Source of the DNA: Cryptomeria japonica
Taxonomy: Eukaryota > Streptophyta > Pinopsida > Cupressales > Cupressaceae
Assembly: GCF_030272615.1 (NCBI RefSeq)
Contig: NC_081410.1
Span: 186,729,619 to 186,793,618, forward strand
DNA length: 64,000 nt
Reading direction: 5' to 3'
In this document: piece after piece, positions 11,246 through 24,174 of the stretch
Layout of the letters: each line of letters opens with the position of its first letter
Position numbering within the stretch: the first letter of the stretch is position 1
Translations under genes and position numbers: made by a program
The notes under the pieces: model-generated
Database searches by the model: none
Told to the model about the DNA's origin: nothing
Seen by the model: only the letters and a program-made list of their open reading frames with translations

Positions 11246-13451
11246 GCATGAAATAGTATAATCTAAGTACATGAGAGAAGGAGAGAAGAAGGAGAAGAAG
11301 TCTGACGCTAAAACCGATGTCGTGTCTCTAGTCCCCAATGGTGGTTTGTAATGACACCTGACAATATGGTGCCCATAAACCCACGCCTTCATGCTATGGA
11401 GATGAACACATGACCCAAACACAAGAAGCATAGAAAATACTGGGAAAGGAGGCTTACACACACTCCTAATATGGAATGAACATGCCAATCACATGATCAT
11501 AGCAAGTATCATCATATACATGTAGAGTATAATAAGATATATTTGCTACCAAATCTATAACGAGGTCAAGTGATAGGGAAAACAATAGGGAAGTGTCATC
11601 GTGTAGTATGAATAGGTCACGTAACATAGTTAATCCTCTCATGTAGATGAGGAGTCCACTATCAATAAGACACCTCTAATGGATGGTCTCAACATCCCAC
11701 TCATCCCAAGCCCAAACAAGCACTTAGGCATGAAGGGAGACCTACATACTATGTTATACACATTTCATTGTCACATGTTTGTCTCAAAATACTTGATTCT
11801 CATTACTCCCAATGATCCAACCGAGTGATTATTCATGCTCAGTTTCACATTAGAGGCCACTTCTCAATCGTCCCTATCATCTACACCCAAGGCTCATCGT
11901 GCTCTTCATGAACACAAAAAATCCAATAATTATTGCTTGATCAAACACAATGCATCATTCACATTTAGTCATCATTATTCACATTTATATTTGTCTCATT
12001 TTCTTACAACATGAACATCAATTTATCTATATCCAAGAAGGCTTGAGTCATGCATCCAAATCAACACCAACTCAACTCTAGCATGATGAATCTACCATTT
12101 CACATTTCACTCTACCATCCAAAATACATTGCCACAATCACATATCATTCTCTTCATTCAAACACATGCTCAATCTTCAAATGACCATAACTATATGACG
12201 ATGAATTCAAATCGAGTCAAATAGGAAATATTATATAAAAAATCTAACTTTTCATAGTATAATATTCCATCAAAATACTCAAATTCCACTTTTCTCATTT
12301 TTCTATTTTCTCACACAAACCCAACAATATGGGTGTCCATAACTAATGGAGTTCAAAAAATAAAGAATTTTCTAAAGCAAATAAAATAAAAATCAAAACA
12401 TAACCTTTTGGGTCTTAAGTGCCCAAAGCCCATTTCCAACTTAAAATCATCAAAATACCATTCCAAGGAGATTTTGGCATTACAATGAACTCATCTCCAA
12501 TAAATAAATACAATACTGAAGGCCTACTCGATATGGTATTTCCCACACCCTTTCCAAATGTAATTGCATTACAAATGCAACCACAAATTAGGGAAGTGCA
12601 AATGCATGAGTACACATTACACTCGATGAGATTTCATGATCAAATATTTGAAAGGTCTCCAAGGTTTCAATATTTTATCTTCAATCTTATGATTTACCTT
12701 CACAACCAAGGACTTGCAATAGTTTTCATTAAAAAATGCAAAAGAAAACATACCAATCACTATTGAAAACCTTAGTACACACCTTAAAAATCTTCCCAGC
12801 ACACATTTAGTTGAGCAACTTATATGCTTTAAATCTTCCATGAGAGGCACTAGACCATATTGGAACAAGTGTCATGCTCAACTTAAAAACAAGATCAACC
12901 AAATAGGGTCACCAACTCTATTCTTCACATTAAGTGCAATAGACACAAAGTGGCTAGATCTACAAAGACTACTCTCAAATGGTGTAGCATTGGCAATGCA
13001 AACAAATAAACATTGACTAGACAACGTAATTAATAATCCGCATACCATATCTTAAGACTTACATCAACGATTCATAATTTTCAAGGAAGAAGTCATTGAG
13101 AAACTCCTTGGTGCAAAATATTATTGGTATAGGTATGAATGACAACAAATATGAACTACACATGTACATGGATTCCTCGTTGGCAATATGTATTGTCATT
13201 GATGTCAACTTGATGTTTAACAATATATGTTGCCATTGATGATATGGTGATTATTTGGATAGAGATTTTTGTAGTTGTTGAATATCTAATGATGAAGCTA
13301 TATGTTTTCATTGATCATATATCTTGTATGATGATTATTTGTGTATAGGAGATTGTTCAAAGTTGTTGTTTTTGATACAGAGTACAAATGGATGACGTTT
13401 GCAATTACTTTTTGCTATGGATGTCCACCTCCTTGGTGTCTGATATTCACT
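11246..13451. other. non-coding, retrotransposon-like DNA
   Basis: A/C-rich sequence resembling plant LTR/UTR DNA, giving way to T/G-rich sequence after about 13.1 kb. No coding or paired ends were recognised. Confidence 0.45.
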
Positions 13452-13676
13452 TGTTGGTTCTAATTGTAAAGATGGCATGATATTAGATGCTTTGAGTAAG
13501 GAATATTAAGATGAGGATTAGATGCTTTTAGATGAGAAACATTGTGATTAGGATTATAAGAATAGCAATAGAATGATGCTGAAAAATGGTGGTTATATTT
13601 ATTATTTATTCTTGAGTGAGAATATGATGTTTTTGGGACATTCTGGTCCTCAAAAGTTTGATGAAATAAGTTGGTG

Positions 13677-13681
13677 CATAA
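13677..13681 (+). repeat. target-site duplication CATAA (left)
   Basis: Five-base duplication flanking the non-autonomous element; matched by 16,360-16,364. Confidence 0.9.
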
Positions 13682-14057
13682 TGTTAGAGTATTTGGGTAT
13701 TTACTTGATTAATTAAACAATATTTGTTTAATTATTTAAGTTCCCTTTATCTCTTTTACACTTAAGCTAACTTTAGGTGCATAATAATTAATTCTTTTAT
13801 TAATTATTATGTGCAAACCTAGATTTTCCCTTTTAGGGTTTCTTGACCTATTAAAAGTTGAGTTCATTCTTTTCATTGTAAGAAGAAGATTTATTACATT
13901 ACACATTTTGTGAATATTGAGCTCTCTCTTTTTGAGCATATTTTTCTGTGTATTTCTTTCTTCTGTGATTTGCTTCCTTTCTTCTCCTTGTAACAGGTTT
14001 TTCAGCTGGTAGAGATCATTTGGGCTCCTGTGGTGTTGTATTTTCTCAACACCAACA
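13682..14057 (+). repeat. left LTR of the non-autonomous element
   Basis: Begins TGTTAGAGTATTTGGG and ends CAACACCAACA, 376 bp. Open frames on the minus strand occur in both LTR copies and are not genes. Confidence 0.93.
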
Positions 14058-14069
14058 TGGTATCAGAGC
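14058..14069 (+). other. PBS complementary to initiator tRNA-Met
   Basis: TGGTATCAGAGC directly follows the left LTR, the usual copia-type PBS. Confidence 0.92.
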
Positions 14070-14454
14070 TTCAGATATGTAGCTATCTGTTCTTGTTTTG
14101 AGTTTTTCTGCATTGGAAGCAGATCTGGGGTTTCAGAATTTTTTTTATGTACTTAGGGATTGGCCTTTTTTTTTCTAAGCACTTTGGGCCTAAATGGACC
14201 TCACCATCGTGCTCAGAAGGCCAAAAAACCCCTATGGTCATATAAAATTTGACCTATTTTGGTTCCTGAGCCTCTAGGAGTATTTTTTCTCCAGATCCAG
14301 GCCGTACGACCCTGACACGTAGTTCGAGAAAAAAATTTTCAAAAAAATTATTTTTTGCCTTTTTACGGCATGCAGGCCGAAATTTGATTTTTTGTAAAAA
14401 AAGTTGAAAAAAAAAATCAAAAAAGTTTTTTGGGGTTGTTGTTTTTCACAGTGT

Positions 14455-14800
14455 ACCGAGCTGTCAGTCCGGCCGCCGTACGGCGACCGAACATGGCGAC
14501 CGAACTTGTCAATCCGGCCCCCAGCCCCACACCGGCCTTGTCTTCCGGCCTCCGCCGGCCACCAACCCTCCGACCCCGACCGACTGCTCCCTGTGGCCCC
14601 CGCCGCCCGACCCTGCTCCACCGCCGCCGGCCTCCCTGGAGCCTTGCTGCCGCTGACCTCCCTCTGGCCCCGCCGGAATCCAGTGCCCGACCACTGCTGC
14701 AAACCCTCGACCACCGGAGCTCCACCCAGTCGCCACTGGAGCGCCACCCACTGGCCACCTCCGCTCGTCAGAGCCACCAGGCTACCCCTTCCTCTTGTTT
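14455..14800. other. GC-rich block inside the non-autonomous element
   Basis: A very G+C-rich stretch in an otherwise T-rich interior, open in several frames on both strands (a plus frame from the ATG at 14,493 begins MATELVNPAPSP). The peptides are low-complexity Pro/Arg/Ala or Gly/Arg strings with no domain. It might be captured host DNA or a decayed leader/gag region. GC-rich composition alone would produce such open frames. Confidence 0.5.
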
Positions 14801-15975
14801 TGAAGGGGGGTTTGGTTTTTTGGTCATACCTTGGGCATACAGAGTCATTTTTTTGAAAATGAATAGACATCGGAAAGCTGGTTCCGAGTCGGACCTCATG
14901 GTGTTGGTAATTTTTTCCAATTTTTTTGTTTGACTGTTTTTTTCCAGTCAACATGAGGTCTTGTTTTTGCACTCCAGGAGCCATAGAATGAGCATCCGAC
15001 CTCCATTTTTTGAAAAGTTTATATTTTTGGAAAGTGCGTGTTGTGTACTTTCTAGTCATATGAGTTTTATTTCCAGATTCTGCTCCCTGCATATTTTATT
15101 CATTTTTTTGCTTTTCAGCACTCTGGTGGATATCTTGGTTGTTTCAGGTCTTGAGATCTCTTCTCTGGGTAGGATGTCTCTATTTTGGTTCTCGTTTCTA
15201 TTTCCAGTCTTCTTATCATTGTAGCATTGTATTTATGTACACGCACTAAGATAAAGTGCTATCACACATTGTTTACTTGGGATCTTGCACATCTTGTGCC
15301 TTGTTGTACATGCACTACTTATAAAGTGCCATGAGGGGGTTGATGTTTGCTTGTTGTTTGCCATCTTCCTTTGTCCAGTGAGTGTTCCTTCCATGACATT
15401 CACCTCAGAATGTGTGTCAAGTGAGTATTCCTTCCACAACACCATGTACTTTTCTCAGCATCTTTGATGTTCCCAGTTCTTCGTCATGCAGTTCTTCTTG
15501 GATGTTCTTTTCAGTGTTCCTGTCCCTCTCCCTCTTTCGCATTATGGGGAGGTTTGTCATGTTGGTTCTAATGTTTTCGTGGTTAGATTGATCAGCTCTT
15601 CAGGCTTTGGTTTTTTCATGCCATCTGTATTTTCGATTTCAGTTGTTTGCCTTGTTTGCCTTCTGATTCGAGTAGTGTCATTTGAGGGCACTCATATAGA
15701 TTATAGTCTTCTCTACCTGCTCATGTTCTATTTAAGTGGAAGTTCTTCAGATCAACAGTTTCTCTTCGATAGTGTTTGTAGGTTCTTCATGCTTCAGTGG
15801 TGTGCTTTTCCATCTCTTTTTGGAGTAGAGTTTTGTTCCCACGTGGTTTTCTCTATTTCTCCAGTTCATAGAGATTTCATTGTATTTGGGTACCTGATCA
15901 GGCCTTGTTGCCGGGACCCATCTTTCTTGCTTTCAGTAGCTGTTCTAGGTTTTAGCTTCTCCCTAAGTCTAGCTT

Positions 15976-15984
15976 AAGGGGGGG
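15976..15984 (+). other. polypurine tract
   Basis: AAGGGGGGG immediately precedes the right LTR and would prime plus-strand synthesis. Confidence 0.88.
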
Positions 15985-16359
15985 TGTTAGAGTATTTGGG
16001 TATTTACTTGATTAATTAAACAATATTTGTTTAATTATTTAAGTTCCCTTTATCTCTTTTACACTTAAGCTAACTTTAGGTGCATAATAATTAATTCTTT
16101 TATTAATTATTATGTGCAAACCTAGGTTTTGCCTTTTAAGGTTTCTTGACCTATTAAAGGTTGAGTTCATTCTTTTCATTGTAAGAAGAAGATTTATTAC
16201 ATTACACATTTTGTGAATATTGAGCTCTCTCTTTTTTAGCATATTTTTTTGTGTATTTCTTTCTTCTGTGATTTGCTTTCTTGCTTCTCCTTGTAACAGG
16301 TTTTTCAGCTTGTAGAGATCATTTGGGCTCCTGTGGTGTTGTATTTCTCAACACCAACA
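15985..16359 (+). repeat. right LTR of the non-autonomous element
   Basis: 375 bp, same ends as the left LTR, followed at once by the second CATAA (16,360-16,364). Confidence 0.93.
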
Positions 16360-16364
16360 CATAA
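16360..16364 (+). repeat. target-site duplication CATAA (right)
   Basis: Matches 13,677-13,681. Confidence 0.9.
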
Positions 16365-17915
16365 ATGTATGCTAAGATAGCTTGGAAGAATCCTTTGCAT
16401 TTCTCCACATTTCATGGTATGCTCTTGCAAATTTGAACATAATAAATATGCTCCATGGACATTGAACTCCTATCTTTTTAGGTCCCTAGTGTTGTAGCTA
16501 ATATGGTTGGCGATTATAGTTTGTTGATACTTTGGTTGTCTGCCAAAATTGGTCTAGGAAATGCTTTACATTTCTCCATGTTGATGTTTCAGGAGCTGCA
16601 ACTTAGTGGACATGCTTATAATGTTTGTGTTGTGTCTCAGCTCAAGTTTTAGATGTTGGTGTTGTCTACAAGAGTTGATTTTGATGATTTGTTTATGATT
16701 GGTTTTCCTCGCCCTTTGGAATAAAGTGTTTTCTATCACTTGTGTTGTGCCAGTATGTTTTTGATGTGCTAGGGAGAAAGAAGTATTTGGGAATGTTGTT
16801 GGATGATAAAGTAATGTTCTTGCATGCTTTGCATTATGTTAGAAGACCCGTTTCTTGGCGCATTATGCTTATTGTTTGTGTTTGAAGGTAACTGCTCTAG
16901 TTTGCTTGATAGAATTTTTTTTTCTTGCAGTGTATCCTTGGGTGTCTCCACTTCCATTAAAGGTTGTGATACATTATATTTGTGTCCTACTTTAGCATGT
17001 GAGGATCATGTATTTGGTTTATTCAACTGGAAGATATATTTTTGGGTTGACTAGTAATGTGCTACATGGTTTATGTATGCATTACCTTGTTTGTCGACTT
17101 TGGAGGATGTGTGATAGTATATGAAAAGTTTGAGGCAACTTAGAATGATGTGGCATGATGTATTTAGGACCTCTCTATCTCCTGGATTGGACCACTTTTA
17201 CCATAATTATATTTTGGTGGTGACTTAACATGACCTATGTTTGTCCTATGCTCTCGTTGACCTAATTGATGTTTGCAATAAAGAAGATGGTATATATAAA
17301 AAATCAAATCAATGTTGATAGATGAGATGAGTGTGAAGATCCATATATGTAGTGCATTTACATGATCATATCATTTGTAGAGTTAGTGATGCAAAGTTGT
17401 GGTAATGTGTGGAGATTGTTCTAAAGTTGGTCGCTTGAGGTAAAGATCCAAGGGAAACTTCATACTTGGAGATTCTTGGAGGCATTGTTATTGAAGGCCT
17501 ATTTATATTGATTCATATGTTCATGTACCTTGCTCAAAGATAGTGTGTCTCTTGAGAAAGTTTTGTTACTTAACCTAAGGTAGTTCATCTCAACTTGCAA
17601 GTCTCTTGTATCTTGCCCTGAAGTAATACACCTTAGTCTGAAAGTCCTTTAGGGAGTAGTGTGCTTCCTTGGTAGTGAGCCTAAAACATCATTGTAATAT
17701 TGTTCATATATTGTGAGTTGATTCTCACTGTTTTTTTTGAGTTTGGGTTTTCCTTGTAAATTTGGTGTTCTCTTGTGCATGGTGATTCAATGTTTTATCT
17801 TTCATTACTATGATAAGATTAAGGTTAGGTTGACATTGAATTGAGGTACAAAGTTTATGTGTTTGATCATGACTAATTCATCCCCCTTTCTTAGTCTTGG
17901 GGTGTGTTTAATAGT

Positions 17916-17928
17916 TGGTATAAGAGCC
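17916..17928 (+). other. copia-A primer-binding site, decayed
   Basis: TGGTATAAGAGCC differs by one base from the usual TGGTATCAGAGC. It lies 44 bp upstream of the gag ATG and marks the end of the 5' LTR. Confidence 0.75.
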
Positions 17929-17971
17929 AAGTTCCTTTGGAGAAATCTCAATCACTTGATGAAGGTCCAAG

Positions 17972-18910
17972 ATGGCACAAAATGGATCTTACAAGATACC
18001 CAAGTTTGGTGGCATGAACTACTCTTACTAGAAGATAAGGATGGAATCATATTTTAATTCCATGGGGTTTATAATTTGGAACTTTGTTGTAGATGGTTAT
18101 ACTACTTCTTATACTCTAGCAACTTCAAATAAGATAAAAATGCACGAGAACAATGGAAAGGTAAGGGATGCAGTAAAAAGTGGTTTGGTTGACTCAGAAC
18201 TCTTGAAGGTGATGAACTGCAAGTTTGCTAAAGATGTATAGGGGAAAATCAACAATATATATGAAGGAGATCGGAAAATAAAACAAGTCAAGTTGCATAA
18301 GTTTAAAAGAAAATTGAATAATCCAAGGATGTTAGAAGAAGAAAATGTTAATAATTACATACATTGAGAAACTAAAGTGGTAAATAAAATCAAAGACATT
18401 GGTGGTAAAATGGATGTAGATGAAGTAGTGAGGAACATACTCAAAACTCTTCTTAAAACATATACTTCTAAGATGTCTGCTATTGAGGAAAGTAGAGATC
18501 TAGACAATTATACAAGGGATAAAGTCTATGGTGCACTCACTAATTTTGAGATGAGATAATTTGAATTGGATAATCTGAAGAAGGAAATTGCATTCAAAGA
18601 TAGTAAGAAACTGGAAGATAATGTTGATCTTGATGATGAACTTGACAATGCATAAGCAAACTTTGTGAGAAGATTGAAGAAAGGCACTGGCAAATATAAA
18701 GGTAAGTTCCCTTTCAAATATTTCAATTGTGGAAGAAATGGTCACTATGCATCTAAATTTACTTTCAAAGAAGATAACAATTGAAGAGGAGATGATGAAA
18801 GGAAAAGGGTAGAAGATAGAAGAGACAAGCCTAAAATATTTTTTTATTCCAAAGAAAGTAGTTATTCATCTGAAGAAGAGGAATGTGATGATTCTATTGT
18901 TTATTCCAAT
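17972..18910 (+). pseudogene. copia-A gag (UBN2-type), with in-frame stops
   Basis: A single reading frame runs from the ATG at 17,972 (MAQNGSYKIPKFGG) to about 18,910, interrupted by about seven stop codons and no obvious frameshift. Several stops fall at conserved tryptophans of the UBN2/copia gag family, for example SYW-KIRM read as SY-stop-KIRM and DVW-GKI read as DV-stop-GKI. A CCHC knuckle at about 18,714-18,760 reads FNCGRNGHYASKF, with the first and last cysteines lost. Gag forms the virus-like particle and packages element RNA. The frame then meets unrelated DNA; the matching protease resumes near 32,226. Confidence 0.85.
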
Positions 18911-20599
18911 TGATTGTCTAGATAATCCTATAAGACATCCAACTATTAATCCATAGATGTCTAGGTCAATGGCCAACTAATGAGATTCAATCAGAAGACT
19001 GGAATCTCATGCACTTCTGGCTCTACTAGACCAAGGCGGGTGAACCTAGAAATTCCTAAAGATCTTCAACAAATGTAAAGAGACATTGTATTCAAGAAGA
19101 TTACTCTTAATGAAAATATACAAAGGAGAAGCTCATAAACAATAAAACTAGCTCAGATCTTGGTTTTCAAACTTTAAAGACTTGATTGAGAGTGAATTCT
19201 AAACACCATACTACTCCTATGAAAATAAATTTAAATGTATTTTAATTTGAATGGTTTCTGAAATAGATCTGAGTCACTATGGTGATCAATGCATTTTTCC
19301 TAGGGTGGTGGAGTCCATTGACATAGAATTCCATGCTTATAAAATGTATGTATACTTTAACCATCTAAATCTAAATACTTATGCATTGCAAAAGCATTCA
19401 ATTGTTACATATCCCATATTATACTTAATGATCACTATTACATTCATCAAACATATAGTAGTAAGATAACATAATTTAATTCTATATTCAAAATAAACTT
19501 GTAATGCATTCTACACATCCACAATGAACTTGTAAAGACAAATCAACACATCCTTGACACATCGACTTATATAAGCAATAGAACACAAGGTAGGAGACAA
19601 TGTGGAAACCTATTTTCATTCATTTATCAACATGGTTTAAATGACTCCATAGATACAAAAGGAAACTTTTTAATTTTTATCCTATTACTTAAAAACTTAC
19701 ACATTACATCATCTACCTCCCTTGACCAAAATTTTTAGGACCCCTACAACTGATCCCAAATTCCCTTTTATAGAACAAGTGAGAAAAAACAAGCTTCAAA
19801 TCAATGTACACATGTCAAATTTACAATTGACAATCCATTGAACAAAAGAATATTCCCGAAGGTTTCCCTGAGGCACTTAAGGATCATATGGAAGCATAAT
19901 TAAGCACCTCTTGGAGTAACAAAAGAAGTTTCAAGATTAAAAAAAGGATGCAAATCCTAAGATAAATATTGAATAATTAATTGAAATGGTTAAAAAAGAA
20001 TCATTTGCAACTGCAAGTTACAAATTCTAATGAGGATTCATTCTCATTTAATCTTCTCAACTACAAAGGTGGTATGGAATCTTTAAACTAAAAATTGTTG
20101 GAACAAAGAACAAAAAAAATGGCATCTCACAAGTGACAATTGGTCTTTTGAAATAACCAAGGCACTGAAATCTTATGACCGGTATATGTACATCTCAACA
20201 TACACTCAACTTCATTTGATAAAAGTAAGACACTCATGATCATATGGATTTGGCAAGGCTCTTATTAAAATAGTTGATGTGTAATTAAAGTGTAGTCATT
20301 CCCTCGTATCACATAGTCTTTATCTATTCATCCTCAATGGTGCAATATTGGTGATGCCACTATGCTACAAATATTTTTTGAAGGTCATTTAAACTCATGT
20401 ATTTGCTATACTCTGGTTGGAATTTCTCTATATTTATTGCCTATCACACTCTTCTATAAACTTTCCATACATAAAATCAGTTGCAATCATTTTGTCTATC
20501 ACAATATGGTATATAGATTCCTGCATCTGATGACCATCATCTATTCTTTGAAAAGTAGTGGAGACCATTGTATCAAATTCTCTTTTCCATTCTTCAAGA
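18911..20599. other. non-coding DNA of inserted origin
   Basis: Between the end of copia-A gag and the minus-strand relic. A/T-rich with no clear domain. The exact left insertion border was not resolved. Confidence 0.4.
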
Positions 20600-23500
20600 G
20601 TTTTCATTTATGTCCTCTTATACAATAACTTTGGGATGGTCCAATGCTAAAGCACATTAAATAAATCAATCTCATCTTTGATTGATTGCTCTTTTCCCTC
20701 CAAATATTGAATCTCTTTCATCAACAAGTTAAATTTTTTATTTGTTGACATAATTATTTCAGGAGCTATTGGTAACTTCTGTGTGGCCATGACTAGATAT
20801 TTGAGAGTGCTAGTTTATGGCTGCCACCTATCATGGAGTGGTTTCAATATTGCCACAAAACTTTTACATTATTGTACACCTTATGGAAGGATCTGATAAG
20901 AACCATATACTTCATCTAGTATATTTAAAATCTCTTTTAACAAATGCAAAAATATAACCTTCATAACATCAAGAATTATATATTTTGCTACAACCCTTGC
21001 TTGGATTAATAAGTCTCCTTTTCTTCCAGATCTTTAATTTGTTACTTCATTTGTTCAATTTAATTTAGGGAAGAAGCAACATATTCCTTTGCAATTGAGG
21101 GACGATCTATAACCACTGCATCTGATGGGATAGGTGGGAGTCTGTTAATTCCTAATTTCCTTTTCAACTTTGCATTTTCAATAAGCAATTTATTGTATAC
21201 ATCATTTATCTCAATTCTCTCCCTGATCATATTCTTCAACTCCTTTTGTTGTTGTTATGCTGCATCTTTAGCAAATATTAGAGACTGTATGGTAATTGTT
21301 GTAGCCTTAACAACAGGGTGCCTTTCAATGTTTTGACAACAACATTACCCACTATTTCTTCCACGCCAATCAATATTTGTGGCTTGTTGGTCCTTGGGCC
21401 CTCAATCCACTAAGATAATGCTTTGAGTGTTGGGTGGTACCCTATACCTCTAAAACCCCTTTTATTGTTGAAATCAATAGTAAACAATGGATCCCTCTAC
21501 TACCTGATCTGATCTAATAAAAATGCTTCTTCAAGATTCCAAGATGGAATCAACAACAATCCACTTTCTCTTACCATTTTCCTTTCCATCTTTGACATCA
21601 AATCATCAATATTCAACTCTTCAAGAATTGTCATCTCACTATATTCCGACCCTACCAACCTTGGTTTCTCTTTTAATTTTATTTTCAACCAAAAACCTTT
21701 AAACTCTGGGGTCTTTATGAATTCACCATTTGATAAAAAATGAGTAGAATAAATTACCCTTTCGTCATCTATTTGATCCTAAGGAAGGGATGCATGTGCA
21801 TCTATCCTATCTTGTGGCACATGTTTTTTAACATTCTCCCTCTTAGGTCTCTACAAAGGTTGATCAACCTCTTCATCAATAGCTAAATTATACAATATAT
21901 GAGCAACTCCTTCTATCTCACTTGTCTGCTTAAAAACTTCATAAGGTACCATTGGCACATTCTTAGATGTTTCTTTTTAGGTGGTTCTTGTGCCGATGAC
22001 TCATTTGGCAACACAATCTTGATACCTTTTGCCATCAATTCCTCCAATATTAGAGGTACATATCCTAAATTTTCCTCTCCCTTAGGGGGTACATTAGTAT
22101 ATTCTTCTTCTATCCCAAGTGGCACATTTTCAGGTATCTCTTCAATTACTGGTGCCTCAGTCACATGTTCAACCTCAGCCATTGGCTTCTTTGCCTTAGC
22201 TGCAACATTTCCAATATAAATTTACTGAAAATTTTCAATCATAAGATCAGTTCTCTTGACTTTAATTTCTTCCTCATAATAGACCTAATAAGCTTGGGTC
22301 ACTTTTCTTCCTTTGTGTTTTAATGCCTAGCAATATTGCCCATTTATTTCTTCTTTGAACAACCCCTGCTACATCAAGGCAACTTCTTATCAAATCTTCT
22401 TTGTAATATAGTTCATGAAAATAGCAGCCACTATCCAGATATACCTTCTTTAACCACTCCATGTATCCGTCAAGATCATAGTTTCCGAGTTTTCCGAAGT
22501 GTAGGCTATATTTGTTATTAAGATGCTCTTGCACCTCTTCTAAGGCTCCCACCCCAATGGAAAAAATCATAATATTTTTACACAATGTGGCATAAACATA
22601 CCTTTTCTTTTCCCTTCAAAGAATACTTTCTCCATCCACATCAATTGCCACATAAGCTCTAAAAAGGCCAACCTTGGAGAAATATAAATAAAAAATTAAT
22701 GAGGTGCTTGAGGACACCCGTACACTCTAAGAATTGTATAATTAGAAAAGAAAAACCAATCACCAAAATTGTGATTAGTAAACAAATTAGGCCTTTGTGC
22801 TTTAGGTTGCAACATCTCCATCATCTCGAGGGGCAATCTTTCTAAGACAAAACCACACTAGCTTACCACCTTTGTTACAAAATGCTAATGAAATTCTACA
22901 TAATCAGAGATATTGTGTGCTATCCCATATATAATTCTAGAATTGTACACCTATAGTGCTCTTCCATTATCATCAAACAATTTCATTATTAGCTTATAAC
23001 TCCACTCATATCTATTTTGGTACAATATCAAGTGACACAAAAGAGAATAATGCTTGAATTTAATTACCCTACCATTCTTCTGTACCCTCATCATCAGTGC
23101 ATGATGAATTTTCCCTTCAATATATGAACCAAAATCACATTCAATGTTAACATTATAATTCTGAATTCTCATAGCCATCAACATCAAATAAGATAGCATC
23201 TTATCTTGTGAATCAATTGCCAATATTTGACATATTACATAATATGTGTTGATAAAATAATTTTGAAAATTTTCAAGCTCAAAAGGCTCCTTTTTCGAAT
23301 CATATATTGGTGCCCTTATTTTATCCCATTCTGTCTTTTGTAATGGGCCACTTCATCCTTTCTAAGTGCTTTCTTTCATAGCTCATAATCCTTCTCAATT
23401 TTTTCCAAGTCGATTTCTGTCAAAGCTCGTCTACTAAGATCAATACACTCAATAATGGAAATCCTCTTGATGTCCACTAATACTATACCATCACTCCTCC

Positions 23501-24000
23501 TGATAGTCCTAGTGGCATAATCATACCTTCTTGACGAAAATATAATCATATCCACTTCAATAAAAACATAAAGAATAATCAATCTACCCATGACAAAATA
23601 CTAGGGGTTTGACAATGAGATAGACATGTCCCTATTCCCGTAGAAGTAAGAAAATAATCTCCACCCTGAGATAGGTGTAAGGGCATACATGCAATTGGCA
23701 CACGCATCATGATTTCTTTCTTTCTATTTAAATCCATGTTAGATTCTAACAAAACATCTAGTATATCTTGATTGAATGGTCTTTTCTATTCCTTCTCACA
23801 AGTGGCCTCAACTATGCTAATAGTGGGTTCAGTTTTACTAGGAGTTCGGTGGTCATAAATTTGCTTTTCCTTCACATCGCATCTGATAATTTCATGTGAA
23901 AGAACTTCTACCAATGTCTTGTTCGTATTAACTCAAAGCATGCAGAAACTTTGAATTCATAAGTTGTATTCATTTTTGAACTCAAGGCGTTGATTATGCA
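20600..24000 (-). pseudogene. long minus-strand coding relic, family unknown
   Basis: Reading leftward from about 23,600 the minus strand shows consecutive protein-like blocks: MGRLIILYVFIEVDMIIFSS (23,591-23,376), MAIDSQDKMLSYLMLMAM (23,223-22,951), a block with KYSLHFGKLGNYDLDGYMEW (22,585-22,274), an acidic, proline-containing block (22,182-21,913), a charged block (21,688-21,500) and a lysine/glutamate-rich, coiled-coil-like tail (about 21,270-20,700). Stops and frameshifts separate them. Composition and order suggest one former protein of perhaps 900-1,000 residues. No RT, integrase or transposase motif is visible. It may be an accessory ORF of a retroelement or a decayed host gene. Confidence 0.5.
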
Positions 24001-24174
24001 AAATTCAATACAAATGGATGGAGGAGATCAATCACTTTTAGTTGGATTTTGTGAGCTGGTGCTTTCCTTTTCCATTGTGATACCCTTTCTAACTATTATG
24101 GCATCTACTTGGGCCTACTCAAACATGCTTGACCCTGCCCTACATTCTTGTGGTCGATCTTCATGCCACGTTAT

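Larger units (their letters stand above)
13682..16359 (+). mobile_element. complete non-autonomous LTR retrotransposon (LARD/TRIM-like)
   Basis: Two near-identical direct repeats (13,682-14,057 and 15,985-16,359) flank a 1.93 kb interior that has a PBS right after the left LTR and a purine tract right before the right LTR. Perfect CATAA duplications flank the whole. The interior has no gag, protease, integrase or RT, so mobilisation would need proteins from another element. By eye the LTRs differ at about 9 substitutions and one 1-base gap in 375 bp, making this one of the younger insertions here. It sits in the copia-A 5' LTR, and its empty site is preserved at 35,152. Confidence 0.93.
13452..17915 (+). 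mobile_element. copia-A 5' LTR, split by a nested element
   Basis: The left end TGTTGGTTCTAATTG matches the sequence starting at 34,962, and the similarity continues across 13,452-13,681 plus 16,360-16,803 versus 34,962-35,894. The right end is set by a PBS-like TGGTATAAGAGCC at 17,916. Without the nested element and its duplicated target site the LTR would be about 1.78 kb. It is the 5' LTR of the element whose gag begins at 17,972. The two LTR copies differ clearly, so this is an old insertion. Confidence 0.75.

Noticed and set aside
12415-12868. Open frames of 66-115 codons on both strands
   Set aside because: Overlapping frames in A/T-rich DNA without motifs; consistent with chance.
15486-15977. 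163-codon open frame in the non-autonomous element
   Set aside because: Peptide is Phe/Ser/Val-rich from a T-rich strand, without domains; best explained by composition.
19251-19469. 72-codon plus-strand frame, considered as a FAR1/MULE remnant (IEFHAYKMYVYF)
   Set aside because: Similarity is a few residues only and no WRKY-GCM1 or MULE motif follows.
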